From Coriobacteriia bacterium (GTDB lineage: Bacteria > Actinomycetota > Coriobacteriia > Coriobacteriales > RUG033), in assembly GCA_015655215.1 (NCBI GenBank), contig JAATFL010000017.1, forward strand, positions 1 through 64,000: DNA of 64,000 bases. The letters are read 5' to 3'. Position 1 is the first letter of the stretch; every line of letters begins with the position of its first letter. Under the pieces are notes generated by a model. The model saw nothing but the letters and a program-made list of their open reading frames with translations, did not search any database and was not told where the DNA came from. The translations under genes were made by a program, and so were the position numbers. Shown here piece by piece: positions 8,044 through 18,240 of this stretch.

Positions 8044-10254
8044 GTGATTCTGCAGGTAGAGAAGGTAACGAAGTCATTTGGTGCCCGTACGCTGTTTGCC
8101 GACGCGAGTTTTCGCGTAGACGACCGGGACCGGTATGCGCTGGTGGGGCCCAACGGTGCGGGCAAGACGACGATGATGAACATCATCACCGGGCGTGAGG
8201 AGTACGATTCCGGGCAGGTCATCCTCGCCAAGGGCGCCGAGTTGGGATATCTCGAGCAGGAATCAGTCGAGATGAAGGGACGCACCGTGCTGGGGGAGGT
8301 GCTTGCCAGCGCGTCGGAGATCCGGGCGATGGAGAAGCGTCTCAAGGAGCTCGAGCACACCATCTCCGTTGCGGATGACGAAGGCGAGCAGCTCAGGTTG
8401 CTCGAGTCATACGGCTGCATCCGCGACCAGTTCGAGGCAAAGGGCGGTTATCAGGTCGATTCGCTTGCCCACAGCGTGCTCTTCGGCCTTGGGTTCGGCG
8501 AGGAGGACATGGCGCGCGATACAGGCGAGTTCTCCGGTGGTTGGCAGATGCGCATCGCGCTTGCCAAACTGCTTCTCCGCCATCCCGACATCCTGTTGCT
8601 GGATGAGCCCACGAACCACCTCGACCTTGAGAGCGTCAAGTGGCTCGAGGGATTCCTACGTGCCTACAGAGGGGCCGTCGTGATCGTGAGCCATGACCGT
8701 GCCTTCATGGACGGGATGGTCGACCACGTGCTCGAGATCGACCTGGGACGTCTCACCCCGTACAAGGGGAACTACTCGGCATACGTCGAGCAGCGCGCTG
8801 CGGCTCGCGAGCGCCTCAAGGAACAGGCGGCCATCCAGGATCAGGAGATCAAGCACCTGCAAGACTTCGTGGAGCGCTTCCGGTACAAGGCGACGAAGGC
8901 CCGTCAGGCCCAGGAGCGCGAGAAGCGCCTCGAGAAGATCCTTGCCGAGCGCATCGTCATCCCGCCCGAGCGCAAGCACATCCACTTCAACTTTCCCCAG
9001 CCGCCGCGTACCGGCGACCTGGTCATGAAGCTCATGCACGTACGCAAGGCCTATGGCGACCATGTGGTGTACCGCGACCTCGACCTCTCGCTCTACCGCG
9101 GCGAGCGCATCGCGCTCGTGGGTCCCAACGGTGCCGGAAAGTCGACGCTGCTCAAGATGATCGCCGGCGTACTCGACCCCGACTCGGGTTCCATCAAACT
9201 GGGCACGCGCGTCTCAACGTCCTACTACGCGCAGCATCAGCTCGATGAGCTGCACCCCAACGTCACCGTGCTGCGCGAGGCGGTGGACGCGGCTCCGGCG
9301 TCCTGGAAGGAGAGCGACGTGCGTTCCCTCCTCGGTGCCTTTCTCTTTCAAGGGGATGCGCTGGACAAGCGCGTGGGAGTTCTTTCCGGTGGGGAGAAGA
9401 GTCGCTTGGCGCTCGCGAAGATGTTGGTGCGCCCCAACCCCGTGCTCTGCCTCGACGAACCCACCAACCACCTCGACATCGCCTCGACCGACATGCTCGA
9501 GCAGGCCCTCAACCACTTCGAGGGCACCATCGTGCTCATCTCGCACGACCGGCACCTCATCCGTTCGGTGGCCAACCGCATCATCGAGGTGGATGACGGC
9601 GTCATCAACGAGTACGCTGGCGACTACGACTACTATCTCTGGAAGAGCGGGCAGGCGACTGCGGCTCCATCACAGGCTGGCGCGGGCACCAAGACGCGCG
9701 CCATGCCCGGCTCCACCACGGGCGCTGCGGCCAAACACCGCACGGGCACTCGCGCCACTCCAGATGGGGCTGCGACGCCTTCGGACGCCGGACGACGCGC
9801 CGCGAAGGCGACTGGCGTCTCCGCGGGCGACGATGCGGTCGATGTCACGGGCGAGGACGACGACGATCGGGCGACCCGTCTCGTACCAGGACGGGTCGCC
9901 GCAACGGGGATGACCCCGAAGGAGGCCACGGAGATCGCATCGCGCTCCTCGGCCCCCAAGGACAAGGAGCAGAAGCGCGCCGAGGCCGAGGCACGCAACA
10001 AGGCGTACCGGGCCTTGCGCAACGAGCGTACGCGTCTGACTCGCCTGGAGAGCGAAATCGCACGGGCGCAGGCCCGTAACGATGAGTTGCTCAAGCTCAT
10101 GGCCGACGAGAGCCTCTACGCCGACAAGGATGCCTTCGACAAGGCGATGGGGGAGTACACCCAGATCAAGCAACGTCTTCCCGCGCTGGAAGACGAGTGG
10201 ATGGCCATCACCGACAAGCTCGAGGCCGCGACGGCCTCGGGTCTGGAAGGGTAG
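8044..10254 (+). CDS. ABC-F family ATP-binding protein (Uup/YdiF-like)
   Basis: Two ATPase cassettes ([52 protein letters not shown]), C-terminal coiled coil; GTG start with SD gagggg. Confidence 0.92.
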   Translation: MILQVEKVTKSFGARTLFADASFRVDDRDRYALVGPNGAGKTTMMNIITGREEYDSGQVILAKGAELGYLEQESVEMKGRTVLGEVLASASEIRAMEKRLKELEHTISVADDEGEQLRLLESYGCIRDQFEAKGGYQVDSLAHSVLFGLGFGEEDMARDTGEFSGGWQMRIALAKLLLRHPDILLLDEPTNHLDLESVKWLEGFLRAYRGAVVIVSHDRAFMDGMVDHVLEIDLGRLTPYKGNYSAYVEQRAAARERLKEQAAIQDQEIKHLQDFVERFRYKATKARQAQEREKRLEKILAERIVIPPERKHIHFNFPQPPRTGDLVMKLMHVRKAYGDHVVYRDLDLSLYRGERIALVGPNGAGKSTLLKMIAGVLDPDSGSIKLGTRVSTSYYAQHQLDELHPNVTVLREAVDAAPASWKESDVRSLLGAFLFQGDALDKRVGVLSGGEKSRLALAKMLVRPNPVLCLDEPTNHLDIASTDMLEQALNHFEGTIVLISHDRHLIRSVANRIIEVDDGVINEYAGDYDYYLWKSGQATAAPSQAGAGTKTRAMPGSTTGAAAKHRTGTRATPDGAATPSDAGRRAAKATGVSAGDDAVDVTGEDDDDRATRLVPGRVAATGMTPKEATEIASRSSAPKDKEQKRAEAEARNKAYRALRNERTRLTRLESEIARAQARNDELLKLMADESLYADKDAFDKAMGEYTQIKQRLPALEDEWMAITDKLEAATASGLEG

Positions 10255-10261
10255 GGCGTAC

Positions 10262-10579
10262 ATGTCCGGATATGCGAAGGCCCTATCGGGTCTCATCAGG
10301 GCGGCGTGCATCGTGCTTGTCGCGACCGGCCTGCTCTACCTGGGCATGGCGCTGGTCACGTTCTCCGGCGCACTTCTCAAAAACGCGGCCGTCCTCTCGC
10401 TCGTGACGCTGTTCAATGCGCACATGCCGCTTCCATCGTTCTCCGCGGCCACGGCGCTTTCACCCATGGGTGGCGTGTTGCACGTGGACTACCTTCTCAT
10501 GGGGGTGCTTCTCGTCTTGGTCGAATGGCCTCTCTCGCGCCTTGGGGATGCGGTCGTCAACAAGGCGGTCCAAAGGTGA
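10262..10579 (+). CDS. Small hypothetical membrane protein
   Basis: MSGYAKALSGLIRAACIVLVATGLLYLGMALVTF..., predicted TM segments; its stop overlaps the deoB start. Confidence 0.6.
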   Translation: MSGYAKALSGLIRAACIVLVATGLLYLGMALVTFSGALLKNAAVLSLVTLFNAHMPLPSFSAATALSPMGGVLHVDYLLMGVLLVLVEWPLSRLGDAVVNKAVQR

Positions 10580-11841
10580 GTGCCTCGTCGACCATACGTG
10601 ATTCGCGCGCGATCCTGCTCGTGCTCGACTCGGTCGGGTGCGGGGCGATGGATGACGCTGCGGCCTATGGCGACGTCGGTGCCGATACGCTCGGTAACAC
10701 CGCACGTCGTGCCGGGGGCCTGAGCCTACCGGTGCTGGGTCGTCTCGGTCTGGGGTCCATACATCCCATCGAGGGCGTGTCACCGGCAGCCGAGCCGTTG
10801 GCGAGTTGGGGCAAGGCGCGGGAGCGCGGCGTGCAGAAGGACACGGTGGCCGGTCACTGGGAGTTGGCCGGGTACCCGCTGATGCGTGCGTTTCCCACCT
10901 ACGCGGATGGTTTCCCCCTATCGCTCATGGATCGCTTCACACAGCTTACCGGCCTGGGGTGGCTGGGTAACAAGCCGGCAAGCGGCACGGCCATCATCGA
11001 GGAGTTGGGTACCGAGCATCTCGCCACCGGCAACCCCATCATCTACACCTCGGGTGATTCGGTGTTTCAGATAGCCGTCCACGAGGAGGTCATGCCCGTC
11101 GAGCGTCTCTACGAGCTCGGGGAGTTGTGTCGCGCCAAGCTGCTCGTGGGCCAACACGAGGTGGGACGCGTCATCCTCCGGCCCTTCGTGGGAGAGCCGG
11201 GTTCCTTCAGGCGGACGGACCGCCGCCGGGACCTTGCCCTTCCTCCGGCGAAGTCGACTCTCATCGACGCGTTGCGGCAAGTCGGCGTCGCCACCCACGG
11301 CGTGGGCAAGATCGGCGATATCTTCGCGTGGCGTTCCATCGCCGACTCCGTGCACGTGGCAAACAACGACGACGCGATGTCGAAGCTGCTTGCAGCGGCG
11401 GGCGCCGTCGAGAGGGGCGTGCGCGTCTCGGTGGGGATCGACGCCCATGCACCGTTCGTCTTCGCCAACTTCAACGACTTCGACATGCTCTGGGGGCATC
11501 GTAACGACTGGCGCGGCTACGCTGCCGGCCTCGAGGCCGTCGATGCATGGCTTCCCGACCTTTTCGACCAACTCGTCGAGGGCGATCTGCTCATCATCAC
11601 CGCCGACCATGGCTGTGACCCCACCGACATCTCCACCGACCACACACGCGAGTTCATCCCGATCATCGCATGTCCCATCGGCGCGGGTGGCGGTCGCGCG
11701 TTCCTCGCCGGCGAGCAGCCTCGAGGTAACCCGTTGGGAGTCCGCAGCACCTTTGCGGACATCGGGCAGACCATCGCGGAATACTACGGGCTCATCCCGC
11801 TCGATGAGGGCGTATCGTTTCTGCAGAGTGTTCTGCCGTGA
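10576..11841 (+). CDS. deoB: Phosphopentomutase
   Basis: ILLVLDSVGCGAMDDAAAYGDVGADTLGNTA; DTVAGHWELAG; GKIGDIFA; ITADHGCDPT. Confidence 0.95.
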   Translation: MSASSTIRDSRAILLVLDSVGCGAMDDAAAYGDVGADTLGNTARRAGGLSLPVLGRLGLGSIHPIEGVSPAAEPLASWGKARERGVQKDTVAGHWELAGYPLMRAFPTYADGFPLSLMDRFTQLTGLGWLGNKPASGTAIIEELGTEHLATGNPIIYTSGDSVFQIAVHEEVMPVERLYELGELCRAKLLVGQHEVGRVILRPFVGEPGSFRRTDRRRDLALPPAKSTLIDALRQVGVATHGVGKIGDIFAWRSIADSVHVANNDDAMSKLLAAAGAVERGVRVSVGIDAHAPFVFANFNDFDMLWGHRNDWRGYAAGLEAVDAWLPDLFDQLVEGDLLIITADHGCDPTDISTDHTREFIPIIACPIGAGGGRAFLAGEQPRGNPLGVRSTFADIGQTIAEYYGLIPLDEGVSFLQSVLP

Positions 11842-12002
11842 CGTGTCCGATGCCGCCAGCTGAGCTACCGTATCGTTCTTCGTTGCCATCTGGTGAGCTG
11901 CCCGCGCCGACCGTAACGATATACTGCTTCGAGATGTCGTAGGTCGATGCCAGCCCCTCTCGGTTTCGTGTGGATGCCATATACCTCGAAAGGACTCTTC
12001 GC

Positions 12003-12680
12003 ATGGGACAGGTCGCAACATGGTTCTCATCCGTGGCACCATCGCTCATCGCCATCGTCCTGCTCATCCCTTCCATCGTCTTGCATGAGGTCGGACATGG
12101 CTTCGCCGCCTACAAGCTCGGCGACCCCACGGCAAAGAACGCCGGGCGTCTCACCCTCGATCCGCTCAAGCACCTCGACCCGATCGGCTCGGTCATCTTG
12201 CCAATCGTGTTCGCGCTGGCAGGAGGGCCCATCGTCGGATTCGCCAAGCCGGTCCCGTACAATCCACGTTACTTCAAGAACCTCAAGCAAGGCGAGCTCA
12301 TCGTAGGTCTTGCCGGTCCCTGCGTGAACTTCGTCCTTGCGCTGGTGGGTTCCCTCATCTGCCTGCTGGGGACGTTCGTGTATGGGGTGAACCCGACGAT
12401 CGGGTACTGGGTCTATTACCTCGCCCTCAACTTCTCATACATCAACCTGCTGTTGATGTTCTTCAACCTGCTGCCCATCCCGCCGCTCGACGGGTTCTCG
12501 ATCGTCTCCATATTCTGGCCACGGGATAAGATGCAGATGTATTACAAGGTCCAGCAGTATGCCCTGTTCATCCTCCTGGGTATCATCTTCATCATCCCCA
12601 TGCTGTTCAACGTCGACCCGCTCGGGTGGTTCCTCAACGCCACGGCAGGCAATCTGCTCGACATCATCGTCCCCTGGTAA
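12003..12680 (+). CDS. Site-2 protease family (M50) metallopeptidase
   Basis: LHEVGHGFAAYKLGDPTAKNAGRLTLDPLKHLDPIGS; HExxH-type HEVGH; NLLPIPPLDG. Confidence 0.9.
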   Translation: MGQVATWFSSVAPSLIAIVLLIPSIVLHEVGHGFAAYKLGDPTAKNAGRLTLDPLKHLDPIGSVILPIVFALAGGPIVGFAKPVPYNPRYFKNLKQGELIVGLAGPCVNFVLALVGSLICLLGTFVYGVNPTIGYWVYYLALNFSYINLLLMFFNLLPIPPLDGFSIVSIFWPRDKMQMYYKVQQYALFILLGIIFIIPMLFNVDPLGWFLNATAGNLLDIIVPW

Positions 12681-12770
12681 GGGCCGTCATGTGCAGGCGT
12701 TGACCATCGCCGCGGGTAGAGGTTCTAGGGTTCAGGGTGAGGCTGACATTTAGTGGGGATACCGACCTCG

Positions 12771-13043
12771 CTACTTTGGAAAGTGATAGCGCTCAGTGTC
12801 GTCGGATCCCCGAGAGTCGGGATGCGACGTGCGCGACCGTCGTGCGGTCTGCGCACGGTTGGCCAACGCAAGCAGGACACCGTTGATGATGGTCACGACG
12901 CACAGCAGTGCGAGCACGACGGATGAGACGTCGTTGCTCACCCACTTCATCGTGGGATTGTACTGGTCGAGAATCATGAAGACGAGGTACGCACCTCCCA
13001 ATACGATGGCGATATGGGGAAGAACCCTCTTGACATGTGTCAT
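12771..13043 (-). CDS. Small hypothetical membrane protein
   Basis: Two predicted TM helices; adjacent to the next minus-strand gene. Confidence 0.5.
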   Translation of the reverse strand: MTHVKRVLPHIAIVLGGAYLVFMILDQYNPTMKWVSNDVSSVVLALLCVVTIINGVLLALANRAQTARRSRTSHPDSRGSDDTERYHFPK

Positions 13044-13049
13044 GGGACA

Positions 13050-14036
13050 TCATCCTTCCGTGAGGTAGATGCAGTCGCTTACCGCACGACCGCCGTTGGC
13101 TGGCTGGTTCACATACGCGTCGTCGAAGGTCATCTCGGATGACTCCCCGCCGTCGAGGTTGTATGCCGACGTGCACCCAAGGCCCTGCATGAGCGATGCG
13201 AGTTCGGTGAGGGTGACCCCCTTCGAGTAACCCGTATCGCGACCGTCGACGACGACGAGGCAGTAGTGCCCCGGTTCGTAATAGCCGATCGCGGTGCGTG
13301 GATTGTAATCGGATACATGCCCGTTCACGCTGAACGAGGTGAGGGCGTTGCCGTCGCCGTCGAGCAGGGAGGGGCCAAAGCTCCACGCCTGCCAGGCACC
13401 ATCCGCGACGGCCTCGCTCACATCGAAGCCGTCACCCGAATAGGTCGCGATCCGCCCATCGGAGTAGAGCACGCACACGTCCGAGCCATCCGTGGTCGAG
13501 CGGTACACCTGTCCGTTGCGAATGACGACGCCGCTGCTCCCGTTCCCGTAGTAGTCCCCGTTCACGGCGAGCAGGGCGTCGAACTCATCGTCCATGGCGA
13601 GGACGTGCTCGGTATAGCCGATGCCATAGGTGTTGTTCGCGAATCCCGATCGCAGCAAGGTGACGTCGGTGAGGTAGATGTCGGCCACGTAGTAGGTGAC
13701 GGTATCGACGCCCGAGCCGGTGGTATACGTCTTGACGGTTATGGAGAGGTCGGCGCTCACGTAGCTGGTACCGGTGGTGAGCACCGTGTCCGAGAACGTA
13801 TCGACGGAAGACCCCGTATCGATCGAGGCGATTTCCTCCGCGCTCGTGTCTGCGGCAGCGATGCTCGTCGACGAGATGGTCGTGTACGTTCCCTCGCTCA
13901 AGAGCGAGCGGGCGGAGAGATAGTACAGGCCATAGAACGAACCCACGTAACCGGCGATGAGCCCGGCGTCGAGGGTCATGACGAGCCAAAAGGGCAGAAG
14001 GCCCCGGCGCACCGCCCGGTTTCGGACCGGACTCAT
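13050..14036 (-). CDS. Phosphodiester glycosidase family protein (NAGPA domain), membrane anchored
   Basis: N-terminal TM; AVNGDYYGNGSSGVVIRNGQVY; TAIGYYEPGHYCLVVVDGR; YNLDGGESSEMTF. Confidence 0.85.
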   Translation of the reverse strand: MSPVRNRAVRRGLLPFWLVMTLDAGLIAGYVGSFYGLYYLSARSLLSEGTYTTISSTSIAAADTSAEEIASIDTGSSVDTFSDTVLTTGTSYVSADLSITVKTYTTGSGVDTVTYYVADIYLTDVTLLRSGFANNTYGIGYTEHVLAMDDEFDALLAVNGDYYGNGSSGVVIRNGQVYRSTTDGSDVCVLYSDGRIATYSGDGFDVSEAVADGAWQAWSFGPSLLDGDGNALTSFSVNGHVSDYNPRTAIGYYEPGHYCLVVVDGRDTGYSKGVTLTELASLMQGLGCTSAYNLDGGESSEMTFDDAYVNQPANGGRAVSDCIYLTEG

Positions 14037-15208
14037 AGGATGATCCTCCTCGTTGACCTTGGAGTGTCGGAGATTCTCGTGTCGGGGGCACTGGAGTCTC
14101 GCTGGCGGAAGATGAGGTGGCGTTGCACGAGGTAGCTCAGGGTGAAGAGCAGCATCTCGGTGAGCACCTTCGCGACCAGGGCATTGAGTCCGACTCCCTC
14201 TACGAGCGCAAAGAGGATGAGTGTGTTAAGGGTGAGGATCCCGCACGCGAGACAGACGTATTGGAGGACGGATCGCGATCGCATGGCCTTGCTCCTGAAC
14301 ACGTGCTCTCGATTCAGATGGTAGTTGAAAGCGGCGCTTACCATGCGTGCGCCGACGTTGCTGGCTACGAGCACCGTCGCGGCGGGTAGCGCGGTCGTCA
14401 GGAGAAACGTCAGCGTGCCGAAGAGGGCGTAGTCGATCAAGAAGCTCAGGAAGGAAGCGGCTGCGAATGCGAGGAGCGTGTGGTAGATGCGCGCCGAGTC
14501 CCTGATCGAGTGGAAGTGCGAGCAGGTGTTGGACGTGTCGTGGTAGATGGTGGCGATGGGTTGCTCGACGATGGGACGACCCCGTCTGGCTGCGGTGAGC
14601 AGCATGTTCATCTCGTACTCGTAGCGGGAGCCGGGAATATCGAGCAACGCGGGGATGTGGGTGGAGGAGAAACCCCGCAGCCCGGTCTGGGTGTCGGCCA
14701 CCCATCTTCCCGAGACGAGCCGGAAGATGCCCGTGGTTATCCGGTTCCCCAAAAGCGAGCGCAAGGGGGTACCGGGTCCAAACGTGCGGACACCGAGAAC
14801 GAGTGCCTCGGGGTTCTCGATGACACGCCGTGCGACGAGTCGAGCATCTTCTGGACGGTGCTGCCCGTCACAGTCCACGGCCACGACGACCTGCGGCCCA
14901 GGTGAGTGCAGCATGAGGTGACGCAGGGCCGTCTTGATGGAGAAGCCCTTTCCGCAATTCGCAGGATGGTGCAGCACCGTCGCCGTGCCCTCCAAAGCCT
15001 CGAAGAGCAGATGATATGCATCTCCGCTGCCGTCATCGATGACGATGATGTCCGAGAAGCCGCAGATGTGGAGTCCATCGACGAGGTCGATGAGGGTATG
15101 GTCGGGTTCATAGGCGGGGATGATGGCGACGAGCCTTGAGGGAGAGCTCGGTGCACTCGCATGCGGTGGCATGCACGTGGCTCGCGAGATATCATTCGGT
15201 TCGCTCAT
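14033..15208 (-). CDS. Bifunctional family-2 glycosyltransferase / GtrA-like membrane protein
   Basis: VAIIPAYEPDHTLIDLVDGL...VIDDGSGD...VVAVDCDGQH; C-terminal GtrA-like TM domain; overlaps the downstream glycosidase by 4 bp. Confidence 0.88.
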   Translation of the reverse strand: MSEPNDISRATCMPPHASAPSSPSRLVAIIPAYEPDHTLIDLVDGLHICGFSDIIVIDDGSGDAYHLLFEALEGTATVLHHPANCGKGFSIKTALRHLMLHSPGPQVVVAVDCDGQHRPEDARLVARRVIENPEALVLGVRTFGPGTPLRSLLGNRITTGIFRLVSGRWVADTQTGLRGFSSTHIPALLDIPGSRYEYEMNMLLTAARRGRPIVEQPIATIYHDTSNTCSHFHSIRDSARIYHTLLAFAAASFLSFLIDYALFGTLTFLLTTALPAATVLVASNVGARMVSAAFNYHLNREHVFRSKAMRSRSVLQYVCLACGILTLNTLILFALVEGVGLNALVAKVLTEMLLFTLSYLVQRHLIFRQRDSSAPDTRISDTPRSTRRIIL

Positions 15209-15518
15209 GGGTGGCATCTCCTCGTGGTGTCTTGGCTGGCCGTGCGCTGTCGGGGACAAGTGTCGGGCTTGTCTCTGAATTCTTGCTGAAAGAACGCCGC
15301 TCACGTGCACGGCACCGTGCGGTTGACCTCCGCCGTCCGGGGAGACCGTTGGAAATCGGGCGCATGCGGGGAAAAAGGGCGAGCCGGGCGAGAATTCTCC
15401 CGCGTGCACGTCTGAAGACGTTGCTCTGCGACACCGATGTGCATCCAAGCGGGTATCATGGATTGGCCGTAAGGTTCCGAGATGGTATCGAAGGGAGGCG
15501 GGGGATCTGTCCTATCGC

Positions 15519-16598
15519 GTGCACATAGAGTCGTTCGAGGGACCGTTCGACCTGCTCCTCGAGTTGGTGAGTCGGCAGAAGGTCGACGTCGCCGCCATTT
15601 CGCTTTCCGAGGTGACCGACCAGTATCTCGCCACGATCGAGGCGATGCGCGACCTCGACCTCGACGTGGCGAGTGACTTCCTCCTCGTGGCCTCGACGTT
15701 GCTCGAGATCAAGTCGGCTGCCCTCCTGCCTGCTGGGGAGAGGGATGGAGACGATGGCGAGGGAGACGATGAGTTCGAGGGCATGTCGGCCGACGATGCC
15801 CGCGACATCCTGGTCGCGCGCCTGATCGCCTACAAGCAGTTCAAGAACATCGCCGGTATGCTCGGCGCTCGCATGGAGTCCGAAGGACGCATGCACCCGC
15901 GTCATTCCGGCATCGAGCCCGCGTTCCTCGATCTGATGCCCGACTACCTTGCCGGCGTGACCTTGCAGGGCCTCTCGGTCATCTGCGCCGACCTGCTCGC
16001 CCGTCGGGACTCGTTCATCCTCGAGGCGGAGCACATCGCGGCGATGCCCCTTTCCGTCGAGTTGCACGCCGAATCGGTGCATCGCCTCATCTCGACCAAG
16101 CGGCATATGACGTTTGACGAGTTGCTGGGAGACGATGCGACGCCAGAGTTGATCGTCGTGACGTTCCTGGCCATCCTCGAGCTCTACAAACGGAACCTGG
16201 TCACGCTCGAGCAACCGGAGACGTTCGGCGTACTGCACGTGGACTGGAGGGATGTCGCCGAGCAGCCCGCCCTCACACCCGACGAGGATGACGGAGAGGT
16301 CGCGGTCCTGTCCGAGATGGTGTCCATCGGCATCGAACCTTCCGCCGAGCGCTCTCCTGCATCCGCGGCTGCGACCGTGACGTCGTCCGCACGGCAGTCG
16401 ACGTCCAAGCCTCTCGGCGGGGATGTTCCTGCCGACGCACGTCCCCTCTCGAAACGCACGGCATCCCTGCTCACCGGGAACCCTCTCTCCGATGCGGCAT
16501 TCGATGCCGATGGGGAGGCTTCGTCCAAGCCACGGCGCCCTTGGCGCGATCGATACCCCCAACCAACGCCCGATGTTTCGGAGGATAGGGAATCATGA
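15519..16598 (+). CDS. scpA: Segregation and condensation protein A
   Basis: FEGPFDLLLELVSRQKVDVAAISLSEVTDQYL; VASTLLEIKSAALLP; VTFLAILELYKRNLV. Confidence 0.93.
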   Translation: MHIESFEGPFDLLLELVSRQKVDVAAISLSEVTDQYLATIEAMRDLDLDVASDFLLVASTLLEIKSAALLPAGERDGDDGEGDDEFEGMSADDARDILVARLIAYKQFKNIAGMLGARMESEGRMHPRHSGIEPAFLDLMPDYLAGVTLQGLSVICADLLARRDSFILEAEHIAAMPLSVELHAESVHRLISTKRHMTFDELLGDDATPELIVVTFLAILELYKRNLVTLEQPETFGVLHVDWRDVAEQPALTPDEDDGEVAVLSEMVSIGIEPSAERSPASAAATVTSSARQSTSKPLGGDVPADARPLSKRTASLLTGNPLSDAAFDADGEASSKPRRPWRDRYPQPTPDVSEDRES

Positions 16599-17392
16599 TG
16601 GAGAACCTCTCAGATGGCTTTGCCGCTCCCGAGGACATCGAGGGTGCCGACGAGGGTACCGAGCACCATCGTCTCCTCGCCTCCGTCGAGGCGCTGCTGT
16701 TCGTCTCGGACGAGCCCGTCTCGGCTATTCGCCTCGCGCAGATCCTCGAGGTGCAGCCAGGCGAGGCCGCTTCGCTGCTCGCCGAGCTCGCCGTCGATTA
16801 CCAGGAGTCCGGCCGCGGCATCCAACTCCGCGAGGTTGCCGGCGGATGGCGTTTCTACTCGCACCCCGCATACCACGAGGTCGTCGAGCGCTACGTGCTC
16901 TCGTGGGATGCGCGCAAGCTCTCCCAGGCGGCGCTTGAGACCCTCGCTGTCATCGCGTATCGTCAGCCGGTCACCCGTCAGGGGATCGCTGCCGTGCGCG
17001 GGGTCAATTCCGATGGCGTGGTGAGCTCTCTCATGGAGAAGGGGCTGGTGCGCGAGATGGGACGCGAGGGGGGTCCCGGCACGGCCATCCTCTACGGCAC
17101 CACACACACGTTTCTCGAGAAGTTCGGCCTCAAGAACCTCGACGAGCTTCCCCCACTCGAGGACTTCGCCCCCAACGAGGCGGCGCGTGAGCTCATCCGC
17201 GAACGTCTGTCCGGCGTCAGCGTGGCCCCTTCGGACGTCAAGGGCGCTGGGGCTCTCGACCAGGACGAAGAGGATGATGTCCTCTACACTGCCGATGACG
17301 GAATCGACGTCGACATCGACGGTGATACGGGTGACGGGTCGACGCACGTCGCTGACGATGTCGTCGTGGCACAGCCGGTGATGGGGAAGTGA
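16595..17392 (+). CDS. scpB: Segregation and condensation protein B
   Basis: VEALLFVSDEPVSAIRLAQIL; LSQAALETLAVIAYRQPVTRQGIAAVRGVNSDGVV; GRPGTAILYGTT-like motif. Confidence 0.94.
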   Translation: MMENLSDGFAAPEDIEGADEGTEHHRLLASVEALLFVSDEPVSAIRLAQILEVQPGEAASLLAELAVDYQESGRGIQLREVAGGWRFYSHPAYHEVVERYVLSWDARKLSQAALETLAVIAYRQPVTRQGIAAVRGVNSDGVVSSLMEKGLVREMGREGGPGTAILYGTTHTFLEKFGLKNLDELPPLEDFAPNEAARELIRERLSGVSVAPSDVKGAGALDQDEEDDVLYTADDGIDVDIDGDTGDGSTHVADDVVVAQPVMGK

Positions 17393-18240
17393 CCGTGGTG
17401 CAGGGCACGCCGACTCCCTATCCCCCGATGCCGGGCGGCAAGCCCGGCGAGATGCTTGTGCCCATGCGGCTGCAGCGCTACCTTGCGCGTGCCGGGGTGG
17501 CGAGTCGACGCGGCTCCGAGGGGCTCATGACCGCAGGTCGTGTGCGGGTGAACGGTCAGGTGGTGACGGAACTGGGTACCAAGGTGAACCCGCTCGCCGA
17601 TGTGGTCTCCGTCGATGGCACACCCGTGAGCCTCGAGACCGGCAACGCGTACGTGCTGCTCAACAAGCCCGCTGGCTACGTGACCACGATGAGCGACCCT
17701 CAGGGTAGGGCCACCGTGGCGGAGTTGGTCCCCCGGGACCGCTATCCTGGACTCTTCCCGGTGGGTCGTCTCGATCACGACACCACAGGCGTGCTCCTCT
17801 TCACGACGGACGGCGATCTCGCCCATGCGCTGCTGCATCCGAGCCATCATGTGGAGAAGACCTATCTCGCCTTGGTGCGGGGCACGCTCTCATCTGGCGA
17901 GCAGGCACTCGTACGCGCGGGCATGACACTCGACGACGGACCGACGAGGCCCGCGGGCCTTGAGCAGCTCGAGCACGAGGAGTACCGTGACAAGTCACAT
18001 CATCTCACGCAGGGAACCTGGGAGCGCATCACCATCACCGAAGGTCGCAAGCGCCAGGTCAAGCGCATGTTCATGAGCATCCACCATCCCGTCGTGCGGC
18101 TGCATCGCGAGTCGTTCGGACCACTCGTCCTCGGTGGTTTGCCGCAAGGGGAATGGAGACCGCTCACCGACGATGAGGTCACATCCCTGCGTGACGCCTC
18201 CTCGCGTCAGACACCTGCCACTACCTCTGGAATGCGGTGA
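17389..18240 (+). CDS. 23S rRNA pseudouridine synthase RluB-like
   Basis: S4 domain MRLQRYLARAGVASRRGSEGLM; FPVGRLDHDTTGVLLFTTDGDLAHALLHPSHHVEKTY; EGRKRQVKRM. Confidence 0.92.
   Translation: MTVVQGTPTPYPPMPGGKPGEMLVPMRLQRYLARAGVASRRGSEGLMTAGRVRVNGQVVTELGTKVNPLADVVSVDGTPVSLETGNAYVLLNKPAGYVTTMSDPQGRATVAELVPRDRYPGLFPVGRLDHDTTGVLLFTTDGDLAHALLHPSHHVEKTYLALVRGTLSSGEQALVRAGMTLDDGPTRPAGLEQLEHEEYRDKSHHLTQGTWERITITEGRKRQVKRMFMSIHHPVVRLHRESFGPLVLGGLPQGEWRPLTDDEVTSLRDASSRQTPATTSGMR

Noticed and set aside
10918-12042. 374-aa minus-strand ORF opposite deoB
   Set aside because: Antisense shadow ORF; deoB motifs are on the plus strand
13266-14135. 289-aa plus-strand ORF opposite the phosphodiester glycosidase
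   Set aside because: Shadow ORF; the minus strand carries the N-terminal TM and NAGPA motifs
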